23,322 nt of DNA from Clostridiales bacterium (GTDB taxonomy: Bacteria; Bacillota; Clostridia; Oscillospirales; Oscillospiraceae): positions 1-23,322 of the forward strand of contig JAHAEW010000049.1 of assembly GCA_018374635.1 (NCBI GenBank), written 5' to 3'. The translations under genes were made by a program, and so were the position numbers. The notes beneath the pieces were generated by a model. The model was given only the letters and a program-made list of their open reading frames with translations. It made no database searches and was not told the origin of the DNA. Shown here piece by piece: positions 15,999-22,312 of the stretch; position 1 is the stretch's first letter; the number at the start of each line of letters is the position of its first letter.

Positions 15999-16027
15999 AT
16001 CATACCGCACTTTTATGGATTTGTACA
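15999..16027 (-). promoter_or_regulatory. Probable promoter of the two-component operon
   Basis: On the minus strand TGTACA (16022-16027) and TATGAT (15999-16004) have a 17-base spacer. The inferred start near 15993 gives a leader of about 90 bases before the kinase gene. Confidence 0.45.
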
Positions 16028-16073
16028 CTGGGGAATTGCGCTCTTTCTGGGGACATGTCAATAAAAGGAGAAC

Positions 16074-16103
16074 GGCGGTCCGCGGCGGATGCCGCGGACC
16101 GCC
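16074..16103 (-). terminator. Terminator of the six-gene dehydrogenase operon
   Basis: A perfect 12-bp GC-rich stem (16074-16085 with 16092-16103) and six-base loop begin eight bases after the GntR stop. The T-tract on the minus strand is weak (CTCCTTTTATT), but stem strength and position support a terminator. Confidence 0.75.
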
Positions 16104-16110
16104 TCAGAGG

Positions 16111-16824
16111 TCAGGGGCGCAGGACCATGGTAAGGTCCACATGTTCCGGGTGGAAAAAGATATCGCAGAAGGCAACCGGAACATCGGACAGGTCGTAAAA
16201 GACCTCCTGCCAATTTAATAAGACGGTGCCGGAGGGGAGCTGGAGCGCCCGACAGGCGTCTTCCTCACAGCGGCACCCCAGGTGAGTGGCATAGTAGGCA
16301 AAATCCCGGCCGCAGTAGGCGCGGACCCAGGGGAAGAGAGAATCGTCTGCGGCGAGCGGCTCCGGCTGGCGCTGGAGCATCTCCTCCGGAATGGAGGTGC
16401 GGCAGAAGAGCATGGGACACTCTCCCACGGAATAGAGCCAGTCCAGCTCATAGACCGTGGCACAGGGGACCGGAAAACGGCGGCGCATCACCTCACGGCA
16501 GGGGACATAGCCGCTGTGCAGGGTCTGGCAGACCACCGGACCGTCTCCCGTATCCAGAAGTTTGGAAAAATCGGAGGTCAGGTCCATGCGATAACGGAGC
16601 TGGGAGACTGAGGGGTGGGCAAAATTTCCCTTTCCGTGCCGGCGGGTCAGATAGCCCTCCTGCAGCAGGGTCTGGGTGGCCTCCCGCACGGTGGAGCGGC
16701 TGACCCCCAGCTTGCGGGTCAATTCCTCCTCCGGCTCCAGCTGATTTTCGCCGGCTTTCATACCGTGGATCTGATCCAGCAGATAGGTATAGGTGTGGGA
16801 CCAGAGGCGTTGGGATTTGGGCAT
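16111..16824 (-). CDS. GntR-family (HutC/UTRA) repressor of the dehydrogenase operon
   Basis: This 237-residue transcription factor has a winged-helix GntR domain (about 8-72: EPEEELTRKLGVSRSTVREATQTL followed by YLTRRHGKGNF) and a C-terminal UTRA-like ligand domain (about 85-235, ending PVAFCDIFFHPEHVDLTMVL). AAGGAGG precedes the ATG. It is the last gene of the leftward dehydrogenase operon, 30 bases behind the flavoprotein gene, and no promoter of its own is obvious, so it is probably autoregulated. The perfect palindrome TTGTACGTACAA at the operon start is its likely operator. The ligand may be the amino acid the complex oxidises; this is inferred. Confidence 0.92.
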   Translation of the reverse strand: MPKSQRLWSHTYTYLLDQIHGMKAGENQLEPEEELTRKLGVSRSTVREATQTLLQEGYLTRRHGKGNFAHPSVSQLRYRMDLTSDFSKLLDTGDGPVVCQTLHSGYVPCREVMRRRFPVPCATVYELDWLYSVGECPMLFCRTSIPEEMLQRQPEPLAADDSLFPWVRAYCGRDFAYYATHLGCRCEEDACRALQLPSGTVLLNWQEVFYDLSDVPVAFCDIFFHPEHVDLTMVLRP

Positions 16825-16854
16825 AGGGTTCCTCCTTGCAATGGGACAGGACAG

Positions 16855-18006
16855 TTACAGGGGGCGGATGGCGGCGGTGTATTGGCTCAGATCCCAGGCG
16901 CAGGCGTCCCGGGTGACCAGCTCCGCGACCGCCTCCCCCACGATGGCGGACATGACGGCCGCGCTTTTAAAGCCTGCCGCCACGATCAGGCCGGGCAGAG
17001 GGGCTTTCCCGAAGATGGGCTCATTGTTGGGCGTATACGGGGAGGCGGTGACCCAGCCACGCAGGATGGAGACCGGCTTCAGCGCCGGAAAGAAACGCAG
17101 GACCTTTTTCCGGATATTCCGGCAGTGCTCCATGGAGGTGCAGTCCTGTCCGGCCTCATCCACAGCGGTATGGGGCCTGGTGGTCTCGGCCAGAAGGATG
17201 TTGCCGTAATGACTCTGGCCAATGCAGAGAGAGGTGACCGCCTTTTCCGGATTGTGGGCCTCCGCAAAGAAGGCGGCGGAGGAGTAATAGGTTTTCAGAA
17301 ACGGCTGGATGGCCTCAGTCACGAAGGCCTCGGCCTTGACCGAGTAGACGGGGACATCCAGTCCGGCGGTGGCGCAGAGGGGGCGTGTGCCCGCGCCGGA
17401 GGCCACGATGACATGCTCGGCCCGTACTGTGGCGCCGTCCGCCAGCATGACGCCGGTGCAGACGCCGCCTTCCACCAGAAGGGAGGAGACGGTGGAAAAC
17501 TCCCGCACTTCCAGGCCGTATCTGCGGCCCTGGCGCACGAGTGCATATTGATAGTGGAAGGGGTAGACGCGCCCCTGCTCAAAATAGCTGGCCGCCAGCA
17601 CCGAGCCGGGCGCCAGATTGGGCTCGGCCTCCTGAAGCGCGCTGCCTTCCAGCCAGCGCACATCCAGCCCGGCCTCTTTCTTCTCCTGGAAGAGCCGCTC
17701 CAACTCGGGGAGATGCGCCTCGGACTCCGCGGCGATGAGAGAGGGGTACGACTGATATCCGATGTCACAGCCCAGCTCCGCGGTCATGGTCTTCATACGG
17801 GCAAAGCCGGCCAGAGTGAGCGCATAGCTCTGCCCCATGGAGGCGTCCTGGACCTGGACGTTGCCGAAATTAGCTCCCGAGGCCCCCCGGCTGATCTCCT
17901 TTTCCTCCAGCAGGAGGGTGGGGACGCCGGCCTTGGCGAGAAAATAGGAGCAGGCGCAGCCAAAGTAGCCGCCGCCGATCACAATGGCGCCATATTTATT
18001 CCGCAT
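16855..18006 (-). CDS. DAO-fold FAD-dependent amine/amino-acid dehydrogenase, catalytic subunit
   Basis: This 383-residue flavoprotein belongs to the glycine/D-amino-acid oxidase (DadA/OoxB/sarcosine oxidase beta) group. The N-terminal dinucleotide motif is AIVIGGGYFGCACSYFLAKAG (about 7-27), then LLEEKEISRGASGANFG. The C-terminal FAD motif lies in ASPYTPNNEPIFG and LIVAAGFKSAAVM. It should oxidise a C-N bond of an amino acid, imino acid or opine, passing electrons to partner iron-sulfur subunits. GGGAGG precedes ATG 18006, and the gene overlaps the BFD-type gene by 11 bases. Candidates include proline, hydroxyproline, sarcosine or D-amino acids; the sequence does not decide. No FeS cysteine motif is present in it. 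Confidence 0.88.
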   Translation of the reverse strand: MRNKYGAIVIGGGYFGCACSYFLAKAGVPTLLLEEKEISRGASGANFGNVQVQDASMGQSYALTLAGFARMKTMTAELGCDIGYQSYPSLIAAESEAHLPELERLFQEKKEAGLDVRWLEGSALQEAEPNLAPGSVLAASYFEQGRVYPFHYQYALVRQGRRYGLEVREFSTVSSLLVEGGVCTGVMLADGATVRAEHVIVASGAGTRPLCATAGLDVPVYSVKAEAFVTEAIQPFLKTYYSSAAFFAEAHNPEKAVTSLCIGQSHYGNILLAETTRPHTAVDEAGQDCTSMEHCRNIRKKVLRFFPALKPVSILRGWVTASPYTPNNEPIFGKAPLPGLIVAAGFKSAAVMSAIVGEAVAELVTRDACAWDLSQYTAAIRPL

Positions 18007-18274
18007 CGTCGTCCCTCCCGAATGTGTCCACCCCGCAGGGAACCGTGGGGAAGCGGGGCTTGTCGGCCTGAATGGTCTCCGGCGTCTGGATGCCCTGGCC
18101 CATGAGGATCTGCTGGATGAGGCGGCCGCAGGTGCGGCCCTGGCAGGCCCCCATGCCGGCCCGGGTGGCACGCTTGATGCTGGCCACCGTGTGACAGCCG
18201 TCGGCAATGGCCTGGAGGACGTCGGCCTTTGTGACCTCCTCACAGCGGCAGATGATGATATCGCAGGCTTTCAT
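17996..18274 (-). CDS. BFD-type [2Fe-2S] small subunit
   Basis: This 92-residue protein is a free-standing BFD-like [2Fe-2S] domain. Its four cysteines are in the expected pattern, IICRCEEV (Cys9, Cys11) and GACQGRTCG (Cys44, Cys49), within the fold's helical sequence. The C-terminal tail (about 60-92) is acidic and proline-containing. In proteobacterial opine oxidase and related enzymes this domain is usually fused to the C terminus of the NAD(P)/FAD subunit; here it is separate. GGGAGGAACC precedes the ATG, which abuts the ferredoxin stop (TGAATG). It should relay electrons between the flavin subunits. Confidence 0.9.
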   Translation of the reverse strand: MKACDIIICRCEEVTKADVLQAIADGCHTVASIKRATRAGMGACQGRTCGRLIQQILMGQGIQTPETIQADKPRFPTVPCGVDTFGRDDDAE

Positions 18275-18715
18275 TCAGGGTTCCTCCCTTCTCAGCCGCC
18301 GGAGAAAGCGGACTTGATCCCGATACTCGGCGGGGATGACCAGGGTGACCAGCGCGGTGCGGTTGAAGGCGGGGCGCTGCTCCACCGACTGAACCAGGGC
18401 GGGACAGACCTCGTTGCCCAGCCGGTCCACCGCCGTCACCTTCTGGCCCGGAACGGGGAGGGGGCGGTACTCATAGGGAAAGGTGATGGAGGCCTTGCCG
18501 TCCCCCAAGTCGGGGACCTGGAAGAAGATGGCCTGTCCGGGACAGGCGGCCACGCAGAGCTTGCAGCCCACGCATTTTTCCGCCTTGAACTCCGGACGGC
18601 TGTTGAGGGTGGACTTGACGATGGCCCCGGTCTTGCAGACCGTGGCGCAGGGGTTGCAGGGGATCTCCTGGCAGCACTCCAGGAGGGCGAATCCCCGGGA
18701 CGGCTGATTAGACAT
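18275..18715 (-). CDS. Two-cluster [4Fe-4S] ferredoxin subunit
   Basis: This 146-residue protein has two sets of cluster cysteines near its N terminus: CCQEIPCNPCATVCKTGAI (Cys14/15, 20, 23, 27) and CVGCKLCVAACPGQAI (Cys48, 51, 54, 58). The first set has a longer gap than the standard CxxCxxCxxxC spacing. A C-terminal domain of about 80 residues (ITFPYEYRPLPVPGQ onward, ending in a basic RFLRRLRREEP) has no recognised family and may dock it to the complex. GGAGGAG precedes ATG 18715, and the start overlaps the end of the upstream flavoprotein gene by eight bases. It probably links the flavoproteins to a ferredoxin or quinone pool; the acceptor is not visible in sequence. Confidence 0.86.
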   Translation of the reverse strand: MSNQPSRGFALLECCQEIPCNPCATVCKTGAIVKSTLNSRPEFKAEKCVGCKLCVAACPGQAIFFQVPDLGDGKASITFPYEYRPLPVPGQKVTAVDRLGNEVCPALVQSVEQRPAFNRTALVTLVIPAEYRDQVRFLRRLRREEP

Positions 18716-19802
18716 GACAGGCTCCTCCCTTCTCCATAATGCGTTCCTTACAGGCCAGGCGGCGGGCGGCGTGGGCTCCGCGGCGGAGGGAGCGCAGGCT
18801 CTCCTGGAGTTCCTCCATCCGCGCCTGGGCGTGGGGCGCGGCACAGCCCAGGGAGACGGCGGCGTGGATGCCGGCCAGACGCCCTTCTTCCAGGGCGGTG
18901 TTGGCCTCCTCCACCCCGGCCAGATCGCCGCAGACATAGACGTGGGGATCCGAGCTGCGCATCCAGGAATCGTGGACCGGGAGGATGCCCCCCAGCGCCC
19001 CTTCATAGGTGGTGCGGCAGCGGAACATGGATGCCAGCTCCATGCGGGGGTTGAGGCCCACGGCCAGCAGGATGGTGTCCACGGGGATGGTCTGCTCCGT
19101 GCCGGGGATGGGGCGGAACTTCTCGTCCACACGGGCGATGACGGCCTCCTCCACCCGTTCGGCGCCCCGGGCCTCCACCACGGTGTGGGAGGTATAGACC
19201 GGCACGCCTGCCCGCTGGATCTTCCCGGCGTGGACCAGATAGCCGGTGATCCGGGGCGCGGCCTCCACCAGGGCGCGGATCTCCGCGCCCGCCTGCATGA
19301 GCTGGTAGGAGACGATGAGCCCCACATTACCCGAGCCGACCATGAGGATGTTCCGGCCCACCAGGGTGCCGTGGACATTGCTGAAGGTCTGGGCCGCTCC
19401 CGCCGTCATGACGCCGGGGAGGGTCCAGCCGGGAGAGGCAAGGGCATTCTCTTTGGCCCCGGTGGCCAGGATGACCTTTTTGGCCTCCACCGCCTCCACC
19501 TTTCCCTGGTGGAGGATGGAGACGCAGCCGTTGTCCATCCGGCCCAGGGCCCGGGTGTCCAGAAGGGTCTCCACACCCAGGTCGTTGGCCTCCCGGAGCA
19601 GAAGGTCCGCGATCTGGAATCCCCGGGTGCCCGCATAGTGGGCCCCGGAGCCGAAAAACTTGTGGATCTGCTTATAGAGCTGCCCGCCTGCCTTGGTGTT
19701 TTCGTCCACCAGCAGGACCCTGGCCCCGCAGCGGGCTCCCTCAATGGCGGCCCCCAGGCCGGCCGGACCGGAGCCGATGACCAGAAGATCGGTCGTTCTC
19801 AC
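18708..19802 (-). CDS. NAD(P)/FAD-dependent oxidoreductase subunit (HcnB/OoxA-like)
   Basis: This 364-residue pyridine-nucleotide-disulfide-type flavoprotein has an FAD motif at its N terminus (DLLVIGSGPAGLGAAIEGA, about 5-23), LLVDENTKAGGQLYKQ, a second dinucleotide motif (NILMVGSGNVGLIVSYQL) and a C-terminal VYVCGDLAGVEEANTALEEGRLAG. It matches HcnB, OoxA and LhpF-type alpha subunits up to the point where those carry a BFD domain, which is here encoded separately. I chose GTG 19802 because it sits in a GTGA overlap with the stop of the upstream [2Fe-2S] gene and the FAD motif begins at once; the longer in-frame start at 19919 lies within that gene. It should pass electrons to or from NAD(P)H. 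Confidence 0.88.
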   Translation of the reverse strand: MRTTDLLVIGSGPAGLGAAIEGARCGARVLLVDENTKAGGQLYKQIHKFFGSGAHYAGTRGFQIADLLLREANDLGVETLLDTRALGRMDNGCVSILHQGKVEAVEAKKVILATGAKENALASPGWTLPGVMTAGAAQTFSNVHGTLVGRNILMVGSGNVGLIVSYQLMQAGAEIRALVEAAPRITGYLVHAGKIQRAGVPVYTSHTVVEARGAERVEEAVIARVDEKFRPIPGTEQTIPVDTILLAVGLNPRMELASMFRCRTTYEGALGGILPVHDSWMRSSDPHVYVCGDLAGVEEANTALEEGRLAGIHAAVSLGCAAPHAQARMEELQESLRSLRRGAHAARRLACKERIMEKGGACHV

Positions 19803-20116
19803 AGGACACCCACCTTTCCGAGCCCGTGCTGGGTCTCGATGACCATGCCCTCCTCCAGCGGAGTGGTGCAGGAGCGGACGTTGGGCGTTCCGTTGACCAC
19901 TACAACGCAGTCGCTGCACTGGCCGATGCCGCAGAAGAGACTGCGGGGCCGGCCGGTCTTGTGGGTATGCCGGAAGACCGAGATGCCGTTGTCCAGCAGC
20001 GCCGCGGCAATGGGCTGCCCGGCCAGGCCGGTGAGGGTACGTCCGTCAAAAGAAAAGGTGACCGGAGTCCGGCTTGGATAATCCACGATGGGGTGCTCCT
20101 CAATATGCTGAGACAT
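19799..20116 (-). CDS. Plant-type [2Fe-2S] small subunit (HcnA/OoxC-like)
   Basis: This 105-residue protein resembles the Fer2_4 small subunit of opine, hydroxyproline and cyanide-forming dehydrogenases. Cluster cysteines are in FCGIGQCSDCVV (Cys62, 67, 70) with Cys83 in NVRSCTTPLEEG, and TFSFDGRTLTGLAGQPIAAAL is the typical N-terminal beta-grasp region. It is the first gene of the operon. AAAGGAGG lies ten bases before ATG 20116. The stop overlaps the next gene's GTG by four bases. The promoter and palindromic operator lie directly upstream, facing ridA. Confidence 0.9.
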   Translation of the reverse strand: MSQHIEEHPIVDYPSRTPVTFSFDGRTLTGLAGQPIAAALLDNGISVFRHTHKTGRPRSLFCGIGQCSDCVVVVNGTPNVRSCTTPLEEGMVIETQHGLGKVGVL

Positions 20117-20151
20117 GACCGTATGACCTCCTTTGCATAGGAACGCAAAAC

Positions 20152-20163
20152 TTGTACGTACAA
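20152..20163. promoter_or_regulatory. Palindromic operator, probably for the GntR repressor
   Basis: A perfect 12-bp palindrome, TTGTACGTACAA, lies between the inferred start point (about 20165) and the ribosome site of the dehydrogenase operon. GT and AC half-sites separated by four bases match the HutC-type GntR operator spacing. Binding here would block transcription just after initiation. Confidence 0.65.
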
Positions 20164-20171
20164 CTAAGGGG

Positions 20172-20200
20172 ATTATAAGACATAGGGAGGAAAAGCGCAA
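20172..20200 (-). promoter_or_regulatory. Sigma-A promoter of the dehydrogenase operon
   Basis: On the minus strand TTGCGC (20195-20200) and a perfect TATAAT (20172-20177) are 17 bases apart. The start would be near 20165, giving a short leader of about 50 bases that contains the TTGTACGTACAA palindrome. Confidence 0.7.
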
Positions 20201-20252
20201 GGGGAAAGAAACAAAAAAGAGAAAAACTACACTCCGGCGTTTAAACTTTCTC

Positions 20253-20281
20253 TTGTATCGCGCCGTTTGCGGTGGTAAACT
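20253..20281 (+). promoter_or_regulatory. Sigma-A promoter of ridA
   Basis: TTGTAT (20253-20258) and TAAACT (20276-20281) are 17 bases apart. The leader of about 108 bases includes a hairpin with a nine-base stem (20324-20332 with 20339-20347, one G-T pair) that stops well before the ribosome site. Confidence 0.55.
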
Positions 20282-20395
20282 AAAGGAAAGCCGGTTTTCG
20301 GACCAATCCCATAAAAAGAGCGGCTCCTCTGCGCGGATGCGGAGGAGTGGTGGTCCGCCGGTCTGGATCATCCATTTTCTAAGGAGGAATTTCCC

Positions 20396-20764
20396 ATGAA
20401 GATCATTGTTACCGAGAAGGCGCCCGGCGCCATCGGCCCCTACTCTCAGGGCTATGAGACCAACGGTCTCGTCATCACCTCCGGCCAGCTGCCCGTAGAC
20501 CCCGCGACCGGCGCGATGCCCGAGGGCATTGCCGCTCAGGCCGAGTGGAGCTGCAAGAACGTGGGCGCCATTCTGGAGGCCGGCGGCGTGGGCTTTGACA
20601 AGGTGATCAAGACCACCTGCTTCCTGGCTGACATGGCTGACTTTGCCGCTTTCAACGAGGTGTACGCCAAGTACTTTACCTCCAAGCCCGCCCGCAGCTG
20701 CGTGGCTGTGAAGGATCTGCCCAAGGGCGCTCTCTGCGAGATCGAGGCCATTGCCGAGAAGTAA
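20396..20764 (+). CDS. ridA: RidA reactive imine/enamine deaminase
   Basis: It hydrolyses reactive 2-imino and enamine acids to keto acids and ammonia, protecting PLP enzymes. The 122 residues match the YjgF/YER057c/UK114 family: GAIGPYSQGYETNGLVITSG near the start and SKPARSCVAVKDLPKGALCEIEAIA near the end. Arg100 in PARSCV corresponds to the arginine (Arg105 in E. coli RidA) required for deaminase activity and marking the RidA subgroup. AAGGAGG precedes the ATG. Codon use is strongly biased (CTG, AAG, GCC), suggesting high expression. It is divergent from an amino-acid dehydrogenase operon whose product would be an imine, a meaningful pairing. A strong terminator follows. Confidence 0.96.
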   Translation: MKIIVTEKAPGAIGPYSQGYETNGLVITSGQLPVDPATGAMPEGIAAQAEWSCKNVGAILEAGGVGFDKVIKTTCFLADMADFAAFNEVYAKYFTSKPARSCVAVKDLPKGALCEIEAIAEK

Positions 20765-20790
20765 GCAGAGGAATCGTCGAATACTCTGCC

Positions 20791-20828
20791 ATGCGGTGTG
20801 ACGGTGTTTGCGGTCACACCGCATTTTT
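20791..20828 (+). terminator. Terminator of ridA
   Basis: A perfect 12-bp stem (ATGCGGTGTGAC 20791-20802 with GTCACACCGCAT 20813-20824), ten-base loop and five Ts form a clear Rho-independent terminator 26 bases after the stop. Confidence 0.92.
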
Positions 20829-20885
20829 ATGCACAAAGCGGCCGGGGGGAAGCCGTGAAGTTTTCCACAGGAACCGAGATGATGA

Positions 20886-20914
20886 TTTACCGCAGAACGG
20901 CCTTGTGGTATACT
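20886..20914 (+). promoter_or_regulatory. Sigma-A promoter of the LacI-type gene
   Basis: TTTACC (20886-20891) and TATACT (20909-20914) are 17 bases apart, with a TGn extension before the -10 (TGGTATACT). The start near 20921 implies an untranslated leader of about 254 bases. Confidence 0.6.
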
Positions 20915-20920
20915 CTCAAA

Positions 20921-21174
20921 TAGAGCAGGAGCAAAAGGAATGAGGTGCATGCTGCTGGATACTGGGCGCGGGAAAGAGTGCCGGGACCATGACAAGGACC
21001 CTGGGGGAGATGGAGCATCCAGGCCAGGGCGATGCCTCGTAGGCGGAGGAGCGGGCGTCTTTGTCACCGGGGACCTCTCGGCTGCCGTCCAGAGCTCCAT
21101 CGTGCTGCGCTACCCCTTTGAGTGAGGCCGTACTCCCGGAACGGGCAGGAACGGATGGAGCAGGAGGAACGAGT
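20921..21174 (+). other. Long, possibly structured leader of the LacI-type gene
   Basis: About 254 GC-rich bases lie between the promoter and the TTG start. They can form competing helices: GATGGAGC (21009-21016) with GCTCCATC (21094-21101), or GACAAGGAC (20991-20999) with GTCTTTGTC (21057-21065, one G-T pair). It also holds a 61-codon ORF (20940-21125) behind GGAG, whose product I do not recognise. No known riboswitch or T-box consensus was matched by eye. It may be a cis-regulatory RNA, a leader peptide or merely a long untranslated region. Confidence 0.4.
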
Positions 21175-22188
21175 TTGAATATCAAGGAAATTGCAAAACT
21201 GACCGGCGTATCCGTCGCCACAGTATCCCGCAGCATCAATCAGCCCGAGAAGGTGTCGCCGGAGACCAGGGAGCGCATCCTGAAAGTGATCCGGCAGCTG
21301 GACTATGTGCCGAATCCATCGGCGCAGAGCCTCTCAACCGGCCAGACCAGGACGGTGGCCTGTGTGGTGCCAACCCTGCGCAACGAGTTTTTCAACCAGT
21401 TGGTGGAGGGCTGCCAGAAGGTGCTGCTGCAGGCCAACTATAAGCTGCTGATCTACTCCCAGAGCAGCATGCCGGACCAGGAGCGGCCCGATGACCGGAG
21501 CGTGGACGGCATGGTGGTCTACGTATCCGACTTTACCAGCAGTGAGGCGGTGCGGGAGTATCTGCAAAATGTCAAGGTGCCCTATGTATTGATTGGAAAT
21601 CCGGAGCAGATGGGGCTGGAAGGGCCCGTCACTTCGGTGTACATGGAGGATTACGGGGGGGTGCAGATGGCGCTGCGCTACCTCTATGCTGAGGGAAACC
21701 GGATCTTTGGCATTCTGGCCGCCACCGAGGACACTTTCATCGGGCGAAGGAGAGCACAGGCGGTAAGAGACTTCTTTGACGAGCATTCAGACTGCCTGTG
21801 CCGGATGCAGTTCGTCTCCTACGGAGATCAGCTGCGCCAGGCCGTGGAATGCACCCGGCGGCTGCTGGAGCAGGGAGACCGCCCGACCGCGATGATCACC
21901 TTCAACGACATGATGGCGGTGGGCGCGCTGCGCTGCCTCCACAGCGGCGGCATCCGGGTGCCGGAGGAGATGGAGCTGATCGGCTTTGATGATATCCCGC
22001 TGGCCAGCTATTTTACACCGGCCCTCTCCACCGTAGCTGTGCCGAACCGGCGGCTGGGAGAAAAAGCGGCAGAGCTGCTGCTCCGGAGGCTTTCCACCGG
22101 GCATGAGATGGCCCAGTGCGTGCTCTATCCGGTGGAGCTGCGGCTCCGGGAGAGCACAAAGAATCTGGTGAACAGCGGCGACCTGTGA
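21175..22188 (+). CDS. LacI-family transcriptional regulator
   Basis: This 337-residue repressor-type regulator has the N-terminal LacI helix-turn-helix (IKEIAKLTGVSVATVSRSIN, about 3-22) and hinge region DYVPNPSAQSLSTGQT. The periplasmic-binding-protein-like effector domain follows (VACVVPTLRNEFFNQLVEGC, DGMVVYVSDF, AMITFNDMMAVGAL, LIGFDDIPLASYFTPALSTV). The start is TTG at 21175 because AGGAGG lies seven bases before it and the HTH begins at once; in-frame starts further upstream give a non-conserved extension. It probably controls the downstream aldolase gene, whose promoter carries LacI-type palindromes. Its effector is unknown and could be a sugar or a phosphorylated sugar. Confidence 0.92.
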   Translation: MNIKEIAKLTGVSVATVSRSINQPEKVSPETRERILKVIRQLDYVPNPSAQSLSTGQTRTVACVVPTLRNEFFNQLVEGCQKVLLQANYKLLIYSQSSMPDQERPDDRSVDGMVVYVSDFTSSEAVREYLQNVKVPYVLIGNPEQMGLEGPVTSVYMEDYGGVQMALRYLYAEGNRIFGILAATEDTFIGRRRAQAVRDFFDEHSDCLCRMQFVSYGDQLRQAVECTRRLLEQGDRPTAMITFNDMMAVGALRCLHSGGIRVPEEMELIGFDDIPLASYFTPALSTVAVPNRRLGEKAAELLLRRLSTGHEMAQCVLYPVELRLRESTKNLVNSGDL

Positions 22189-22208
22189 GACAGGTCGCCG
22201 CTGTTTTT
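22171..22208 (+). terminator. Terminator overlapping the stop codon of the LacI-type gene
   Basis: A perfect 16-bp stem (22171-22186 with 22190-22205), three-base GAG loop and T run form a strong terminator. The left arm is coding sequence for the last residues (NSGDL) and the TGA stop sits at the top of the stem and loop. Confidence 0.92.
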
Positions 22209-22238
22209 ATATAATATGCATAGATAAAGCGGATTCAT

Positions 22239-22252
22239 TTAAAACGGTTTAA
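22239..22252. promoter_or_regulatory. LacI/cre-like upstream palindrome
   Basis: TTAAAACGGTTTAA is a near-palindrome centred on CG, as in LacI-family and cre operators, with two mismatches to the cre consensus. It lies about 50 bases upstream of the aldolase promoter -10 and could cooperate with the downstream boxes by looping. Confidence 0.4.
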
Positions 22253-22291
22253 CCAATTTTACAAAAAGGTCTGGATTTCTTGGTTGAAATG

Positions 22292-22300
22292 TGCTACTAT
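22292..22300 (+). promoter_or_regulatory. Probable extended -10 promoter of the aldolase gene
   Basis: TGCTACTAT (22292-22300) is an extended -10 element with no good -35 upstream; TATACA (22298-22303) is an alternative -10. The start would fall near 22307, just before two operator-like boxes. Confidence 0.45.
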
Positions 22301-22312
22301 ACATGCAACGGA

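Noticed and set aside
16021..16027. TTGTACA near the kinase promoter as a second GntR operator.
   Set aside because: Only one half of TTGTACGTACAA is present and it doubles as a plausible -35 element; a half-site alone is not convincing.
16615..20081. Two long + strand frames (16615-18105 and 18714-20081) opposite the dehydrogenase operon.
   Set aside because: They lie opposite cysteine-motif and FAD-motif proteins, lack ribosome sites and give repetitive Gly/His/Gln-rich products.
19799..21100. A long 433-codon extension of the [2Fe-2S] subunit gene up to 21100.
   Set aside because: It would read through the operon promoter, operator and the entire ridA gene on the other strand; the ATG at 20116 has a proper ribosome site.
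20921..21174. The LacI-gene leader as a T-box, cobalamin, glycine or c-di-GMP riboswitch.
   Set aside because: None of the conserved sequence blocks of these classes could be found; partial resemblances such as GGAAAGAGTGCC are too short.
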